A stretch of 38,611 nt of DNA from Bacteroidetes bacterium 46-16 (GTDB lineage Bacteria; Bacteroidota; Bacteroidia; Chitinophagales; Chitinophagaceae), in contig MKUN01000052.1 of NCBI GenBank assembly GCA_001897835.1, positions 1 to 38,611 on the forward strand. Direction: 5' to 3'. The stretch's first letter is position 1, and each line of letters begins with the position of its first letter. Below are positions 25,835 to 33,771 of the stretch, in pieces. Below the pieces are notes generated by a model. That model had not been told where the DNA came from, made no database searches, and saw nothing but the letters and a program-made list of their open reading frames with translations. The translations under genes were made by a program, and so were the position numbers.

Positions 25835-26899
25835 CTACTGCTCCTGGCCGCTGCCGCTTAACGCAGCATGATCCACGTTAGCCAGTTGCCCGCAGGCCGC
25901 ATCTATATCCTTGCCCCTGCTGCGCCTTAAGCGTGCATTTACCTTCTTCGTTTCCAGGTAGCGCATAAAGGCCATTACTTTATCATCTTCCGGTTTTTGA
26001 AAATCAGCCGCATCTATCGGGTTATACTCTATGATGTTCACCAGGTCGGCGGGTACCCTGCGGTACAGCTTCACCAGGTCGTCGGCATCCGCTATGCTGT
26101 CGTTAAAATCCTTGAACAGTATATATTCGAAAGTGATCTCGTTGCCCGTCTTCTCATAAAAATAATTGAGTGCCTCTACCAGTGCTTTCAGGTTATTGGT
26201 CTCATTGATAGGCATTATCTCGTTGCGCTTGGCATCATTGGCTGCATGCAGCGAGAGGGCCAGTTTAAAACGCACCTCGTCATCGCCCAGTTTTTTGATC
26301 ATTTTGGCCACTCCTGCGGTTGATACCGTGATACGCCGGGGGCTCATGCCCAGTCCTTCGGGCGAGCTGATGCGCTCTATAGCTTTCAGTACATTACTGT
26401 AATTAAGCAGCGGTTCACCCATGCCCATGAACACGATATTGCTCAGGTGCTTGCCATAGTGTTTTTCGGCCTGTTCGTTCAGCAGGGTCACCTCGTCCAC
26501 TATCTCGTCAAAGTCCATATTGCGCTTGCGCGGCAGGTAGCCCGTAGCGCAAAACTTGCAGGAGAGCGAGCAGCCCACCTGCGATGATACACAGGCTGTC
26601 ATACGCTTTTCTGTAGGTATCAGCACACTTTCCACAAAGTGGGTGTCATGCAGTTGCAGCCGGTTCTTTATAGTGCCATCGCTGCTGTACTGGCTATGAT
26701 GTATCTTCACCTTGGGTATATGATATGCCCCTGCCAGCTTTTCCCTCAGGCCTTTGGGCAGGTTGCTCATATCGTTTATATCACCCGCAGCCTTTTTCCA
26801 TATCCACTCATACACCTGTTTGGCCCTGAATTTGGGCTCGCCCAGTTCATGCATCAGGGCTTCCAGTTCGGGCAAAGTGCTGTTCCTCAGATTCTTCAT
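25835..26899 (-). CDS. rlmN: 23S rRNA/tRNA adenine-C2 methyltransferase RlmN
   Basis: 354 residues. The radical SAM cluster motif C-x3-C-x2-C is in GCSLSCKFCATGYLPRKRNM. The glycine-rich SAM-binding motif is NIVFMGMGEPLLNY. The acceptor cysteine is in DIDAACGQLAN near the C-terminus, as in the family. RlmN methylates C2 of adenosine 2503 in 23S rRNA and of A37 in some tRNAs, using two SAM molecules and a methyl-cysteine intermediate. I use the ATG at 26899 (MKNLRNSTLPELEALM), the family-like start, over an upstream frame at 26917. A perfect TAnnTTTG element ends only 4 nt before this ATG. Confidence 0.96.
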   Translation of the reverse strand: MKNLRNSTLPELEALMHELGEPKFRAKQVYEWIWKKAAGDINDMSNLPKGLREKLAGAYHIPKVKIHHSQYSSDGTIKNRLQLHDTHFVESVLIPTEKRMTACVSSQVGCSLSCKFCATGYLPRKRNMDFDEIVDEVTLLNEQAEKHYGKHLSNIVFMGMGEPLLNYSNVLKAIERISSPEGLGMSPRRITVSTAGVAKMIKKLGDDEVRFKLALSLHAANDAKRNEIMPINETNNLKALVEALNYFYEKTGNEITFEYILFKDFNDSIADADDLVKLYRRVPADLVNIIEYNPIDAADFQKPEDDKVMAFMRYLETKKVNARLRRSRGKDIDAACGQLANVDHAALSGSGQEQ

Positions 26900-26903
26900 C
26901 CGG

Positions 26904-26911
26904 CAAAGGTA
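26904..26911 (-). promoter_or_regulatory. TAnnTTTG promoter element before rlmN
   Basis: The minus strand reads TACCTTTG and ends 4 nt before the ATG at 26899. At the usual spacing the start of transcription would fall on or beside the start codon. Confidence 0.5.
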
Positions 26912-27027
26912 CGCCACATTGCAGGTTTATTTATGATGCAACTTTAAGGTTATGTGTTAATTATTTTCCAATCGGGTGTTTTATATACGGGAAATAATTT
27001 TATATTTTTACGACTCAAACATAGATT

Positions 27028-28026
27028 ATGAAAAAATTCTTACGTTTTATCGGTATCCTCTTATTGGTACTTATTCTCATTGTGGTCATCCTAGGCATTA
27101 TAGAGCCCAAAGACGTGACCGTGGAAAGAAGCATCACCATCAATGGCCCCCGCGAGATGGTTTGGGACCAGATGACCCAATTTAAAAATGGCCCCAACTG
27201 GGACCCCTGGTATAAAATGGAGCCCGATGTGGCCCGTACCTACTTTGGCACCGATGGCCAGCCCGGCAGTGGTTACAACTGGGTGGGCAAGAAGACCGGT
27301 TCCGGTACCATGAAAGATACAGGTATTAACGGCGATAAAATGAATTACGCCCTGCATTTCGAAAAGCCCATGCCCGGCGATGCCAGCGGTTTTTACCAGG
27401 TATCCGATAATGGCGATGGCACGGTGAAGGTCACCTGGAATTATTACCAGCACATGCCTTTCCCCTTCAATGGCATGCAGGCCTTCATGAGCATGGATAA
27501 AATGCTGGGCAACACCTTCGATAGCGGCCTGGTGAACCTGAAAAAATATGTAGAAAGCAACAAAATGGCCATGGGCAGCAGCGCGCACGAGATGCAGTTC
27601 CCCGGTCATATCTATGCCGGCATGCGCAAAACAGTGCCTATGGCCGACCTCGGTAAATTTTATAGCGCTACGCAGGCTACGCTCAATAAAGAGCTGGCCG
27701 GTAAGATATCGGGCCCTGCTACCGGTTTATACTACAGTTGGGATACCGTGAAACACGTTACCGACGTGGCCATCGTGTACCCGATAACCGATACCACGGG
27801 TATAGCCAAAACAATGAATATAGTACATGTTATCCCTTCCAATTCGGTAATGATCACGCATACAGGCCCTTATTCCGGCCTTATGGACGCACACATGGCC
27901 ATAGGCAAATACATGGGTGAGAAAAATAAGAAGATGGGTATGGTCATAGAAGAATATACTGTAGGCACGCCGCAGGAGCCCGATAGCAATAAATGGGTGA
28001 CCAATATTTATTACCTCACCAACTAA
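27028..28026 (+). CDS. Membrane-anchored SRPBCC (polyketide cyclase-like) plus GyrI-like protein
   Basis: 332 residues: a single N-terminal membrane helix (residues 5-26, LRFIGILLLVLILIVVILGI), an SRPBCC/START-like ligand-binding domain (about 30-180, TVERSITINGPREMVWDQMT) and a C-terminal GyrI-like small-molecule-binding domain (about 185-330, with GPYSGLMDAHMAIGKYMGEK). Both domains bind hydrophobic or charged small molecules in other proteins. The combination with a membrane anchor is common in Bacteroidota, but its role is not known. It is followed by a good terminator, so it is a single-gene unit. Domain assignments are from recognised patterns. Confidence 0.82.
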   Translation: MKKFLRFIGILLLVLILIVVILGIIEPKDVTVERSITINGPREMVWDQMTQFKNGPNWDPWYKMEPDVARTYFGTDGQPGSGYNWVGKKTGSGTMKDTGINGDKMNYALHFEKPMPGDASGFYQVSDNGDGTVKVTWNYYQHMPFPFNGMQAFMSMDKMLGNTFDSGLVNLKKYVESNKMAMGSSAHEMQFPGHIYAGMRKTVPMADLGKFYSATQATLNKELAGKISGPATGLYYSWDTVKHVTDVAIVYPITDTTGIAKTMNIVHVIPSNSVMITHTGPYSGLMDAHMAIGKYMGEKNKKMGMVIEEYTVGTPQEPDSNKWVTNIYYLTN

Positions 28027-28083
28027 ATTTATTACGCCCTGCGCGCTGTTTTTAACGCAGGAGCAGCTTATATCTTTTTTCAG

Positions 28084-28113
28084 GCCGCCATAGCAATGTA
28101 TGGCGGCTTTTTT
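28084..28113 (+). terminator. Intrinsic terminator after the SRPBCC protein gene
   Basis: The 9-bp stem GCCGCCATA / TATGGCGGC closes on a 6-nt loop and is followed by six T. Confidence 0.88.
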
Positions 28114-28167
28114 CGTTATTAGTGGCAAGGCGATTATCTTCGCAAACCCATATTGGTATCAAGCGAA

Positions 28168-30120
28168 ATGAAGCTATCGGTTATTATAGTCAATTACAAT
28201 GTGAAATACTTCCTCGAGGTATGCCTGCACTCTGTGTACAGGGCAGCAGCAGGTATCGAGGCAGAGGTCATTGTGGTCGATAATAACTCTAAGGACGATA
28301 GCGCCGCAATGCTGCGCCGCAAATTCCCCCAGGCCATACTGGTAGAGAATAAGGAGAACCTCGGTTTCTCCCGCGCCAATAACCAGGGCGTGGCCATTGC
28401 CCGGGGCGAGTATATACTCTTCCTGAATCCCGATACCGTAATGCCCGAGGATTTTTTAAGCCGCACCATCGCCTATATGGATGCACATCCAAAGGCAGGC
28501 GCCCTGGGGCCCCGGCTTATTGATGGCAAGGGCACCTTTGCCCCCGATGCTAAAAAATCTTTCCCAACCCTCTCGGTGGCCATCTTCAAGACCACGGGCA
28601 TCAATAAGCTGTTCAGCAAGTCGCCCTATATCAATAAATACTACGCCGTGCATATCAAAGAGCGGCAGACTGCCCCTGTTGAAGTGCTCTCGGGCTGCTG
28701 CATGCTCGTGAGGCACAGCGTGATAAAAGAAGTGGGCGGCGCCTTCGATGAGGATTACTTCATGTATTGCGAAGATGTGGACCTCTCTTACCGCATACAG
28801 CAGGCGGGCTACGACAATGTATATTTCCCCGGGGCCACCCTCATACACTACAAAGGCGAGAGCACCCGCAAGGCCACATTAAAGTATGTGCGCATATTCA
28901 ACGAGGCCCTGGCCACATTTGTGCGCAAGCACTACAGCAGCCGCGATGCCAGGCTCTTTATCCTTTTCATCAATATAGGCATCGTGCTGCGCGCCATACT
29001 CAGCGTCATGAAGCAGGTGCTGCGCTTCCTGCGCATGCCCCTTTTCGATGCCCTTATACTACTGCTCACCCTGCTGTTCATGACCAATTTTTGGGTCGAG
29101 CACGTAAAGAACATGTTGCCCATACCCCTTAGCTCCATGTATGCCACCTTCCCGGTTTACCTGCTGCTCTGGGTCATCTGTATGTACTTCAATGGCGCAT
29201 ACGATCAGCCCTACCGCGCACTGCGCGTCATACGCGGCATGCTCGTGGGCACCATCGTCATACTGGCCTATTACGGCCTCCTTTCGCCCGATCTGCGCTA
29301 CTCCCGCGCCATCATCATATTCACCGGCTTTGCCGGCACCGTCATCATGCTGGGCCTGCACGAGCTGCTCTACAGGCTGGGCATTTTCAAATTCATACCC
29401 TACGATACCCTGCCTAAAAAAGCCGTGATCGTGGCCGATGAGCTGGCCTATCACGAAACATCGGCCACACTGCGCCGTGTGCACTATGCCCCCGAGGTGA
29501 TGGGCCGTGTAAGCACCGGCGACGATGCCGCAGGCGCCCTCGCCACCATGCCCGAGATGCAGCAGTTCCTCTACACCGCGGGCATCAACGAGGTCATCTT
29601 TTGTGTCAACGGCCTCAGCTACGAGCGCATCTTTGAGCAGATGCAGCGCTGCGGCCCTGCATACGATTACAAGATACACCTGCCCGGCAGCCAGAGCTTT
29701 ATCGGCAGCAACTCCAGCCATACCTCGGGCGACCTCTATACCATCGATCGCCGTTTCAACCTCTCGGCCTTTGCCGCGCTGCGCAATAAGCGCGTTTTTG
29801 ATATGGCCGCCGCCCTCTTTTTCCTCCTTACCTTCCCCCTCACCATATGGGGAGTTAAGGACAAGGGCAGTTTCCTGGCCAATTGCTTCCGCGTGCTGGC
29901 CGGCAGGCGCACATGGGTGGGCTATAGCGATGCCGCCGCAGGCAATAAATACCTGCCTGTGCTGCGCAGGGGCATAGTGCCCACCTATTATATACTCAGG
30001 GATTATGAGCCCGGCGACGAGGTAAAACAGCACCAGGACATCGTATATGCGCAGCAATATACCCCCGGTACCGACCTGCTGCTCATGCTAAAAAATTATA
30101 AATATCTGGGCAGTCACTAA
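28168..30120 (+). CDS. Family 2 glycosyltransferase fused to a degenerate sugar-transferase module
   Basis: 650 residues. Residues 1-240 are a GT2 domain (MKLSVIIVNYNVKYFLEVCL, YILFLNPDTVMPEDFL, and FDEDYFMYCEDVDLSYRIQQ), like rhamnosyl/mannosyl transferases of polysaccharide assembly. About 265-405 hold several membrane helices (FILFINIGIVLRAILSV, YLLLWVICMYFNGAYD, IIIFTGFAGTVIMLGLHELL). Residues 415-540 look Rossmann-like (KAVIVADELAYHETSATL, INEVIFCVNGL). From residue 541 the sequence KRVFDMAAALFFLLTFPLTI resembles the first helix of a polyprenyl-phosphate sugar transferase. The catalytic core is missing, however: it jumps to VLAGRRTWVGYSD without the KFRSM and DELPQ motifs. The ATG at 28168 is used; TTG at 28153 is the alternative. 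Probably inner-membrane and involved in exopolysaccharide synthesis. Confidence 0.85.
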   Translation: MKLSVIIVNYNVKYFLEVCLHSVYRAAAGIEAEVIVVDNNSKDDSAAMLRRKFPQAILVENKENLGFSRANNQGVAIARGEYILFLNPDTVMPEDFLSRTIAYMDAHPKAGALGPRLIDGKGTFAPDAKKSFPTLSVAIFKTTGINKLFSKSPYINKYYAVHIKERQTAPVEVLSGCCMLVRHSVIKEVGGAFDEDYFMYCEDVDLSYRIQQAGYDNVYFPGATLIHYKGESTRKATLKYVRIFNEALATFVRKHYSSRDARLFILFINIGIVLRAILSVMKQVLRFLRMPLFDALILLLTLLFMTNFWVEHVKNMLPIPLSSMYATFPVYLLLWVICMYFNGAYDQPYRALRVIRGMLVGTIVILAYYGLLSPDLRYSRAIIIFTGFAGTVIMLGLHELLYRLGIFKFIPYDTLPKKAVIVADELAYHETSATLRRVHYAPEVMGRVSTGDDAAGALATMPEMQQFLYTAGINEVIFCVNGLSYERIFEQMQRCGPAYDYKIHLPGSQSFIGSNSSHTSGDLYTIDRRFNLSAFAALRNKRVFDMAAALFFLLTFPLTIWGVKDKGSFLANCFRVLAGRRTWVGYSDAAAGNKYLPVLRRGIVPTYYILRDYEPGDEVKQHQDIVYAQQYTPGTDLLLMLKNYKYLGSH

Positions 30121-30168
30121 AAAAGTTTTGCCAAAAGCGAAAAACGGCTATTTTTGCAGTCCCAAAAT

Positions 30169-30242
30169 GCTTCCTTAGCTCAGTTGGTTAGAGCATCTGA
30201 CTGTTAATCAGAGGGTCTCAGGTTCAAGTCCTGAAGGGAGCG
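30169..30242 (+). tRNA. tRNA-Asn (anticodon GTT)
   Basis: A 74-nt cloverleaf. The acceptor GCTTCCT/AGGGAGC has one G-U pair. The anticodon arm TCTGA-CTGTTAA-TCAGA has GTT in the centre and U33. The T arm is CAGGTTCAAGTCCTG and the discriminator base is G. CCA is not encoded (CA then A run). An AT-rich gene island begins just after it. Confidence 0.97.
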
Positions 30243-30252
30243 CAAAAAGGTC

Positions 30253-30282
30253 AAAGGGTTGCATAATTGCAACCCTTTTTTT
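30253..30282 (+). terminator. Intrinsic terminator after tRNA-Asn
   Basis: The 11-bp stem AAAGGGTTGCA / TGCAACCCTTT with loop TAAT is followed by T residues. It lies 10 nt past the tRNA and marks the left edge of the AT-rich island. Confidence 0.92.
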
Positions 30283-30401
30283 GCTCTTAACTTAATGATA
30301 AAATTTTTATAATAAATTTTGTATTTTGGATTTATCTTATAACTATATGTGAATCGCCAGATGATAAGATTATAAAATTTGTACACTATAATTAATGCAT
30401 T

Positions 30402-31460
30402 ATGAAAAAGCAGCTCAAAATATCTGCTATTGACTTGTTTTGCGGAATTGGGGGTTTGACTCACGGCCTAAAAAAAGCTGGAATTAAAGTTCGTGCGGGC
30501 ATAGACTTAGATACAAATTGCAAGTATGCATATGAAATAAACAATGATGCACAGTTTATTGGTGCAGATATTACAACAATCAAAGGCAGTGAACTGAATA
30601 AATTTTGGGAAGACAATGAGATACCGGTCTTAGTAGGTTGCGCACCATGTCAACCATTTTCTGCTCATTCAAATAAAATAAAAGATAAAGAAAATGGCGA
30701 GAAATGGAATTTGATAAACCAATTTTTAAGAATAGTAAAAGAAACAAATCCTACTATTCTCTCAATGGAAAACGTTCCTAACCTTTCTAATCAAATAGTT
30801 TTTAAAGACTTCATAAAAAAGTTAGAAAAGATCGGCTATAATATTTCGTACAAAAATGTTTATTGTCCTGATTATGGCCTACCACAAAAGAGACGCAGGT
30901 TGGTATTGCTTGCCTCGCAATTAGGTGAAATCTCGCTAATACCTCCGACCCACAAACCCGAAAACTATAAAACTGTTAGAGATGCAATAGGTGACCTTGA
31001 ACGTATAAAAAATGGGGAAAAAAGCAAAAAAGATAAACTTCATTTTACCGCGACTCTGTCAGAAATTAATTTGAAGCGTATAACAGCATCTAAACCCAAT
31101 GGGACATGGGAAGATTGGAACGAAGACTTGAAACTAAAATGCCATAAAAAGAAATCGGGTAAAACTTATAAATCTGTTTACGGTAGAATGGCTTGGGATG
31201 AACCGTCACCAACTATTACTACACAATTTTATAACTATGGTACGGGAAGGTTTGGACATCCTATTCAAAATAGAGCATTGACAATTAGAGAAGCATCAAT
31301 ATTACAAAGCTTTCCGCCAGGCTATAAATTTATTGAAGAAGAAAAAGAAATAGTGTTAACAAGGATTGGAACACACATTGGTAATGCAGTGCCCGTTGAG
31401 CTTGGATATGTTATAGGCCGAAGTATCATCGAACATCTAAAAACATTTCACAATGGCTAA
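30402..31460 (+). CDS. DNA (cytosine-5) methyltransferase
   Basis: 352 residues with all main m5C motifs in order: I, AIDLFCGIGGLTHGLKKAG; IV, GCAPCQPFSAHS with the catalytic Cys in PCQ; VI, MENVPNLSNQ; VIII, DYGLPQKRRRLVLLAS; IX, RALTIREASILQSFPPG; X, IGNAVPVELG. It transfers methyl groups from SAM to C5 of cytosine in a recognition sequence that cannot be deduced. The variable region between VIII and IX, about 90 residues, holds the target recognition domain. The last 8 nt overlap the start of the ATPase gene, implying translational coupling. The gene is much richer in AT than the backbone, which points to horizontal transfer. Confidence 0.96.
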   Translation: MKKQLKISAIDLFCGIGGLTHGLKKAGIKVRAGIDLDTNCKYAYEINNDAQFIGADITTIKGSELNKFWEDNEIPVLVGCAPCQPFSAHSNKIKDKENGEKWNLINQFLRIVKETNPTILSMENVPNLSNQIVFKDFIKKLEKIGYNISYKNVYCPDYGLPQKRRRLVLLASQLGEISLIPPTHKPENYKTVRDAIGDLERIKNGEKSKKDKLHFTATLSEINLKRITASKPNGTWEDWNEDLKLKCHKKKSGKTYKSVYGRMAWDEPSPTITTQFYNYGTGRFGHPIQNRALTIREASILQSFPPGYKFIEEEKEIVLTRIGTHIGNAVPVELGYVIGRSIIEHLKTFHNG

Positions 31461-33096
31461 TTTTACGTTTAATATTTCTTTAAGTGTACTCAATCATCTC
31501 GGAAGGAATCTTTATCGAAATTTCATTACTGTTTTAGGTGAGGCTATATCCAATTCATGGGATGCTGATGCTAAAAATGTTTGGATATACATTGATCGAG
31601 ACAGGGACACCTTAATTGTCAAAGATGATGGCGACGGAATGACAAGTGAGGATTTTCAAAAAAAATTTTTGAAGATTGGCTATTCAAAGAGGAAAGACGG
31701 GAAAGATAAAACAGATAATAACCGTCCATTTATCGGTAGAAAGGGTATTGGTAAACTCGCGTTACTTTCATGTGCAAAGAGAATCCATGTAATTAGTAAA
31801 ACAAGTAGTACCAGTTTTGTTGGTGGCGTTATTGATAATGGTGGTTTAGATAAGGCGATTGACGATGATTTAACGCCTCAAGAATATCCACTTGAAAATT
31901 TAGATTTGACTGTTTTTAACCAATATCAAACTAATTTAGAACATGGGACCATTATTTTTTTTGAACAAATCAATGATGGCATTCGGAATAGAGTTGAATA
32001 TCTTAGAAAATTGATAGCGCTGTTTTTTAGATTTTCACTCATTGACAACAGCTTTAAGATATATCTTAATAACGACCCGATAACACTAAACGAACTAAAC
32101 GACTTATCTCAGAGCACGCAATTTGTTTGGCAAATAAATAGCATTGACGATCCGTATTTAAAGGACAAAATATCTGCTACAAGTAAGCATATCATGCAGT
32201 ATAAAAAAGTGACCTCGTCATTTCAAATTTCTGGCTTCATAGCATCAGTAGAAAGACCGTCTCAATTAAAAATTAGACAAACAACGGAAACCGTTACAGT
32301 TGACTTGTATGTAAATGGAAGACTCAGAGAAAAAGATCTACTAAAACATATTCCATCTACAAGGGTAGTAGAAAGTTATTTATATGGTCAAATACATTTT
32401 AATGCTTTGGATGGAGAAAAGGACCGGTTTACTAGCAGCAGAGAAGGCGTGATTTCTGACGATCTATTGTTTACATCGTTTCTAGAAGAGTTGAATTCAA
32501 TTGTTCGTTCGATTATGACTGACTGGGACACATGGAGGACAGCACTAAATCAGGATGGCGACCCGGACAATACTCGCATGACCAGAAAAGAAAGGAAATC
32601 TAAAGAACTCTTTAATACCGTCGTTGATGAATTTATTCCTCCAACAACATCTCAAAACAGACATATAGTTGATGAATGGGTAAATTCCTTAAGCGAAGAT
32701 GCGCAATTTAATGTGTCCTCTTATGCTGAATGCTTCGTATGCGAAAATTTATTGAGGAAGTTCATAAAAGAAAGAAATGTTACTATATCTAATGAGGCAA
32801 AAGGCGAGTTTAACACGCGTAAAGACAACGAAGAAATGAACAAAAACAAAGCAAATATTAGCTTCGAAATAAGAAATAATGCAAACGACCTACACTATTT
32901 ATCCATGGACTACCTAGCAAACCTTGCAGATATGCATAAGGAACATAAAATGACGGCCCTATCAAGAGACGCAATTATGTACAAGCCTATTAGAGATGCA
33001 ATGGCGCATACAGCCATACTCACGCCAATTGCAAAACAAAGCCTTAGCTTAACTTTTGAAAACATTAAGGCAAGAGTTAAGAAACTGTTAGAATGA
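31453..33096 (+). CDS. GHKL (MutL/MORC-like) ATPase with HEPN-like C-terminus
   Basis: 547 residues. The N-terminal GHKL ATPase has the N-box (VLGEAISNSWDADAKNVWIY), the G1 box DDGDGM, the G2 loop GRKGIGKLAL and a G3-like HGTIIFFEQI. A middle S5-like transducer and a helical region follow. The C-terminal 80 residues (HYLSMDYLANLADMHKEHKM, IMYKPIRDAMAHTAIL) contain R514-x4-H519 in a helical context that looks like a HEPN domain. MutL/MORC-like ATPases in restriction-modification operons with cytosine methyltransferases and Vsr-like nucleases are known from comparative genomics, and proposed roles centre on ATP-driven DNA looping or nuclease control. It overlaps the methyltransferase by 8 nt and the Vsr gene by 4 nt. 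The HEPN reading is mine. Confidence 0.88.
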   Translation: MANFTFNISLSVLNHLGRNLYRNFITVLGEAISNSWDADAKNVWIYIDRDRDTLIVKDDGDGMTSEDFQKKFLKIGYSKRKDGKDKTDNNRPFIGRKGIGKLALLSCAKRIHVISKTSSTSFVGGVIDNGGLDKAIDDDLTPQEYPLENLDLTVFNQYQTNLEHGTIIFFEQINDGIRNRVEYLRKLIALFFRFSLIDNSFKIYLNNDPITLNELNDLSQSTQFVWQINSIDDPYLKDKISATSKHIMQYKKVTSSFQISGFIASVERPSQLKIRQTTETVTVDLYVNGRLREKDLLKHIPSTRVVESYLYGQIHFNALDGEKDRFTSSREGVISDDLLFTSFLEELNSIVRSIMTDWDTWRTALNQDGDPDNTRMTRKERKSKELFNTVVDEFIPPTTSQNRHIVDEWVNSLSEDAQFNVSSYAECFVCENLLRKFIKERNVTISNEAKGEFNTRKDNEEMNKNKANISFEIRNNANDLHYLSMDYLANLADMHKEHKMTALSRDAIMYKPIRDAMAHTAILTPIAKQSLSLTFENIKARVKKLLE

Positions 33097-33521
33097 AAAA
33101 AGAATCGCCAGAGCATACAAGGAAAAAGATGCAAGCAGTCAAAAATTCAGGATCAAAAATTGAAACTGCTTTAGCTAAGGCCCTTTGGAATAGAGGACAT
33201 CGTTATCGCAAAAATGATAGATCAGTTTTCGGAACCCCAGATTTGACTTTTAAACAACTTAGGATAGCAATTTTTGTTGACAGTGAATTTTGGCATGGCA
33301 AAAACTGGGAAGTTCGAAAATATGATCATAAATCAAATCAACAGTTTTGGTACGAAAAAATTGAAAACAATATAATGAGAGATAAAATTGTCAACCAAAA
33401 CCTCAAAGAAAATGGCTGGTATATTTTAAGATTTTGGGGGAAAGATATTGAGGGAAATTTGAATGAATGTGTAAAGAAAATTGAGGAAGCGAAAAACAAA
33501 GTAAAGAAAAATTCAGCTTGA
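33093..33521 (+). CDS. Very short patch repair (Vsr) family endonuclease
   Basis: 142 residues, normal Vsr length. The PD-(D/E)xK-like core is visible: the catalytic Asp in SVFGTPDLTFKQLRIAIFVD, then SEFWHGKNWEV, then the C-terminal NLKENGWYILRFWGKDIE. The N-terminus KKMQAVKNSGSKIETALAKA matches the family's DNA-contacting start. Classical Vsr nicks DNA at T:G mismatches left by deamination of m5C. In operons like this one some Vsr-like proteins are thought to be the restriction nuclease itself. The ATG overlaps the ATPase stop by 4 nt (ATGA), so the three genes form one translationally coupled operon. No other nuclease gene is in the island. Confidence 0.92.
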   Translation: MKKESPEHTRKKMQAVKNSGSKIETALAKALWNRGHRYRKNDRSVFGTPDLTFKQLRIAIFVDSEFWHGKNWEVRKYDHKSNQQFWYEKIENNIMRDKIVNQNLKENGWYILRFWGKDIEGNLNECVKKIEEAKNKVKKNSA

Positions 33522-33672
33522 CGTAACCCCTCTAGTGCTCCGATTAAGGCAAGTGCTTCCCACTTTTGTCTGATAAGAAACAGGTCTTTTTGATATGCTC
33601 ATTGGATATCAAATCATATTACCCTCGTTTGCTACACTTTTGGCATATCACGTTAGTTACTTAATATTTTAG

Positions 33673-33771
33673 TGATGGTAGTTGGGCTCGAACCAACATC
33701 ATTCCTTGGAAAAGGTTCTAAAATTGAAACCTATTCCAAGGGAGTACTTTAACCTATTAAGCTATACCATC
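33673..33771 (-). ncRNA. tRNA-like cloverleaf with an extended anticodon arm
   Basis: On the minus strand a 7-bp acceptor (GATGGTA/TACCATC, discriminator A), a D arm (GCTT-AATAGGTTA-AAGT) and a canonical T arm (GTTGG-TTCGAGC-CCAAC) fold as in a real tRNA. Where the anticodon arm and variable loop should be there are about 25 extra bases. These form a long stem: 8 bp TTCCAAGG/CCTTGGAA (33734-33741 with 33704-33711), a mismatch, then 6 bp with a bulge and a 7-nt loop AATTTTA. The loop centre TTT would read Lys, but position 33 is A. If the arm is folded differently, TTGGAAT would give GGA. Its first 10 nt are also the last codons of the HEPN gene. It could be a decayed tRNA, a novel tRNA type or a tRNA mimic. 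Confidence 0.55.

Noticed and set aside
28456-30057. Long minus-strand frames opposite the GT2 gene
   Set aside because: They are shadows of a GC-rich coding gene; the plus-strand frame has clear domains and the minus frames do not.
30204-30464. 86-codon frame on the minus strand across the tRNA-Asn gene
   Set aside because: It reads antisense through the tRNA and its terminator and ends in the DLNLRPSD type sequence common in false ORFs over tRNA genes.
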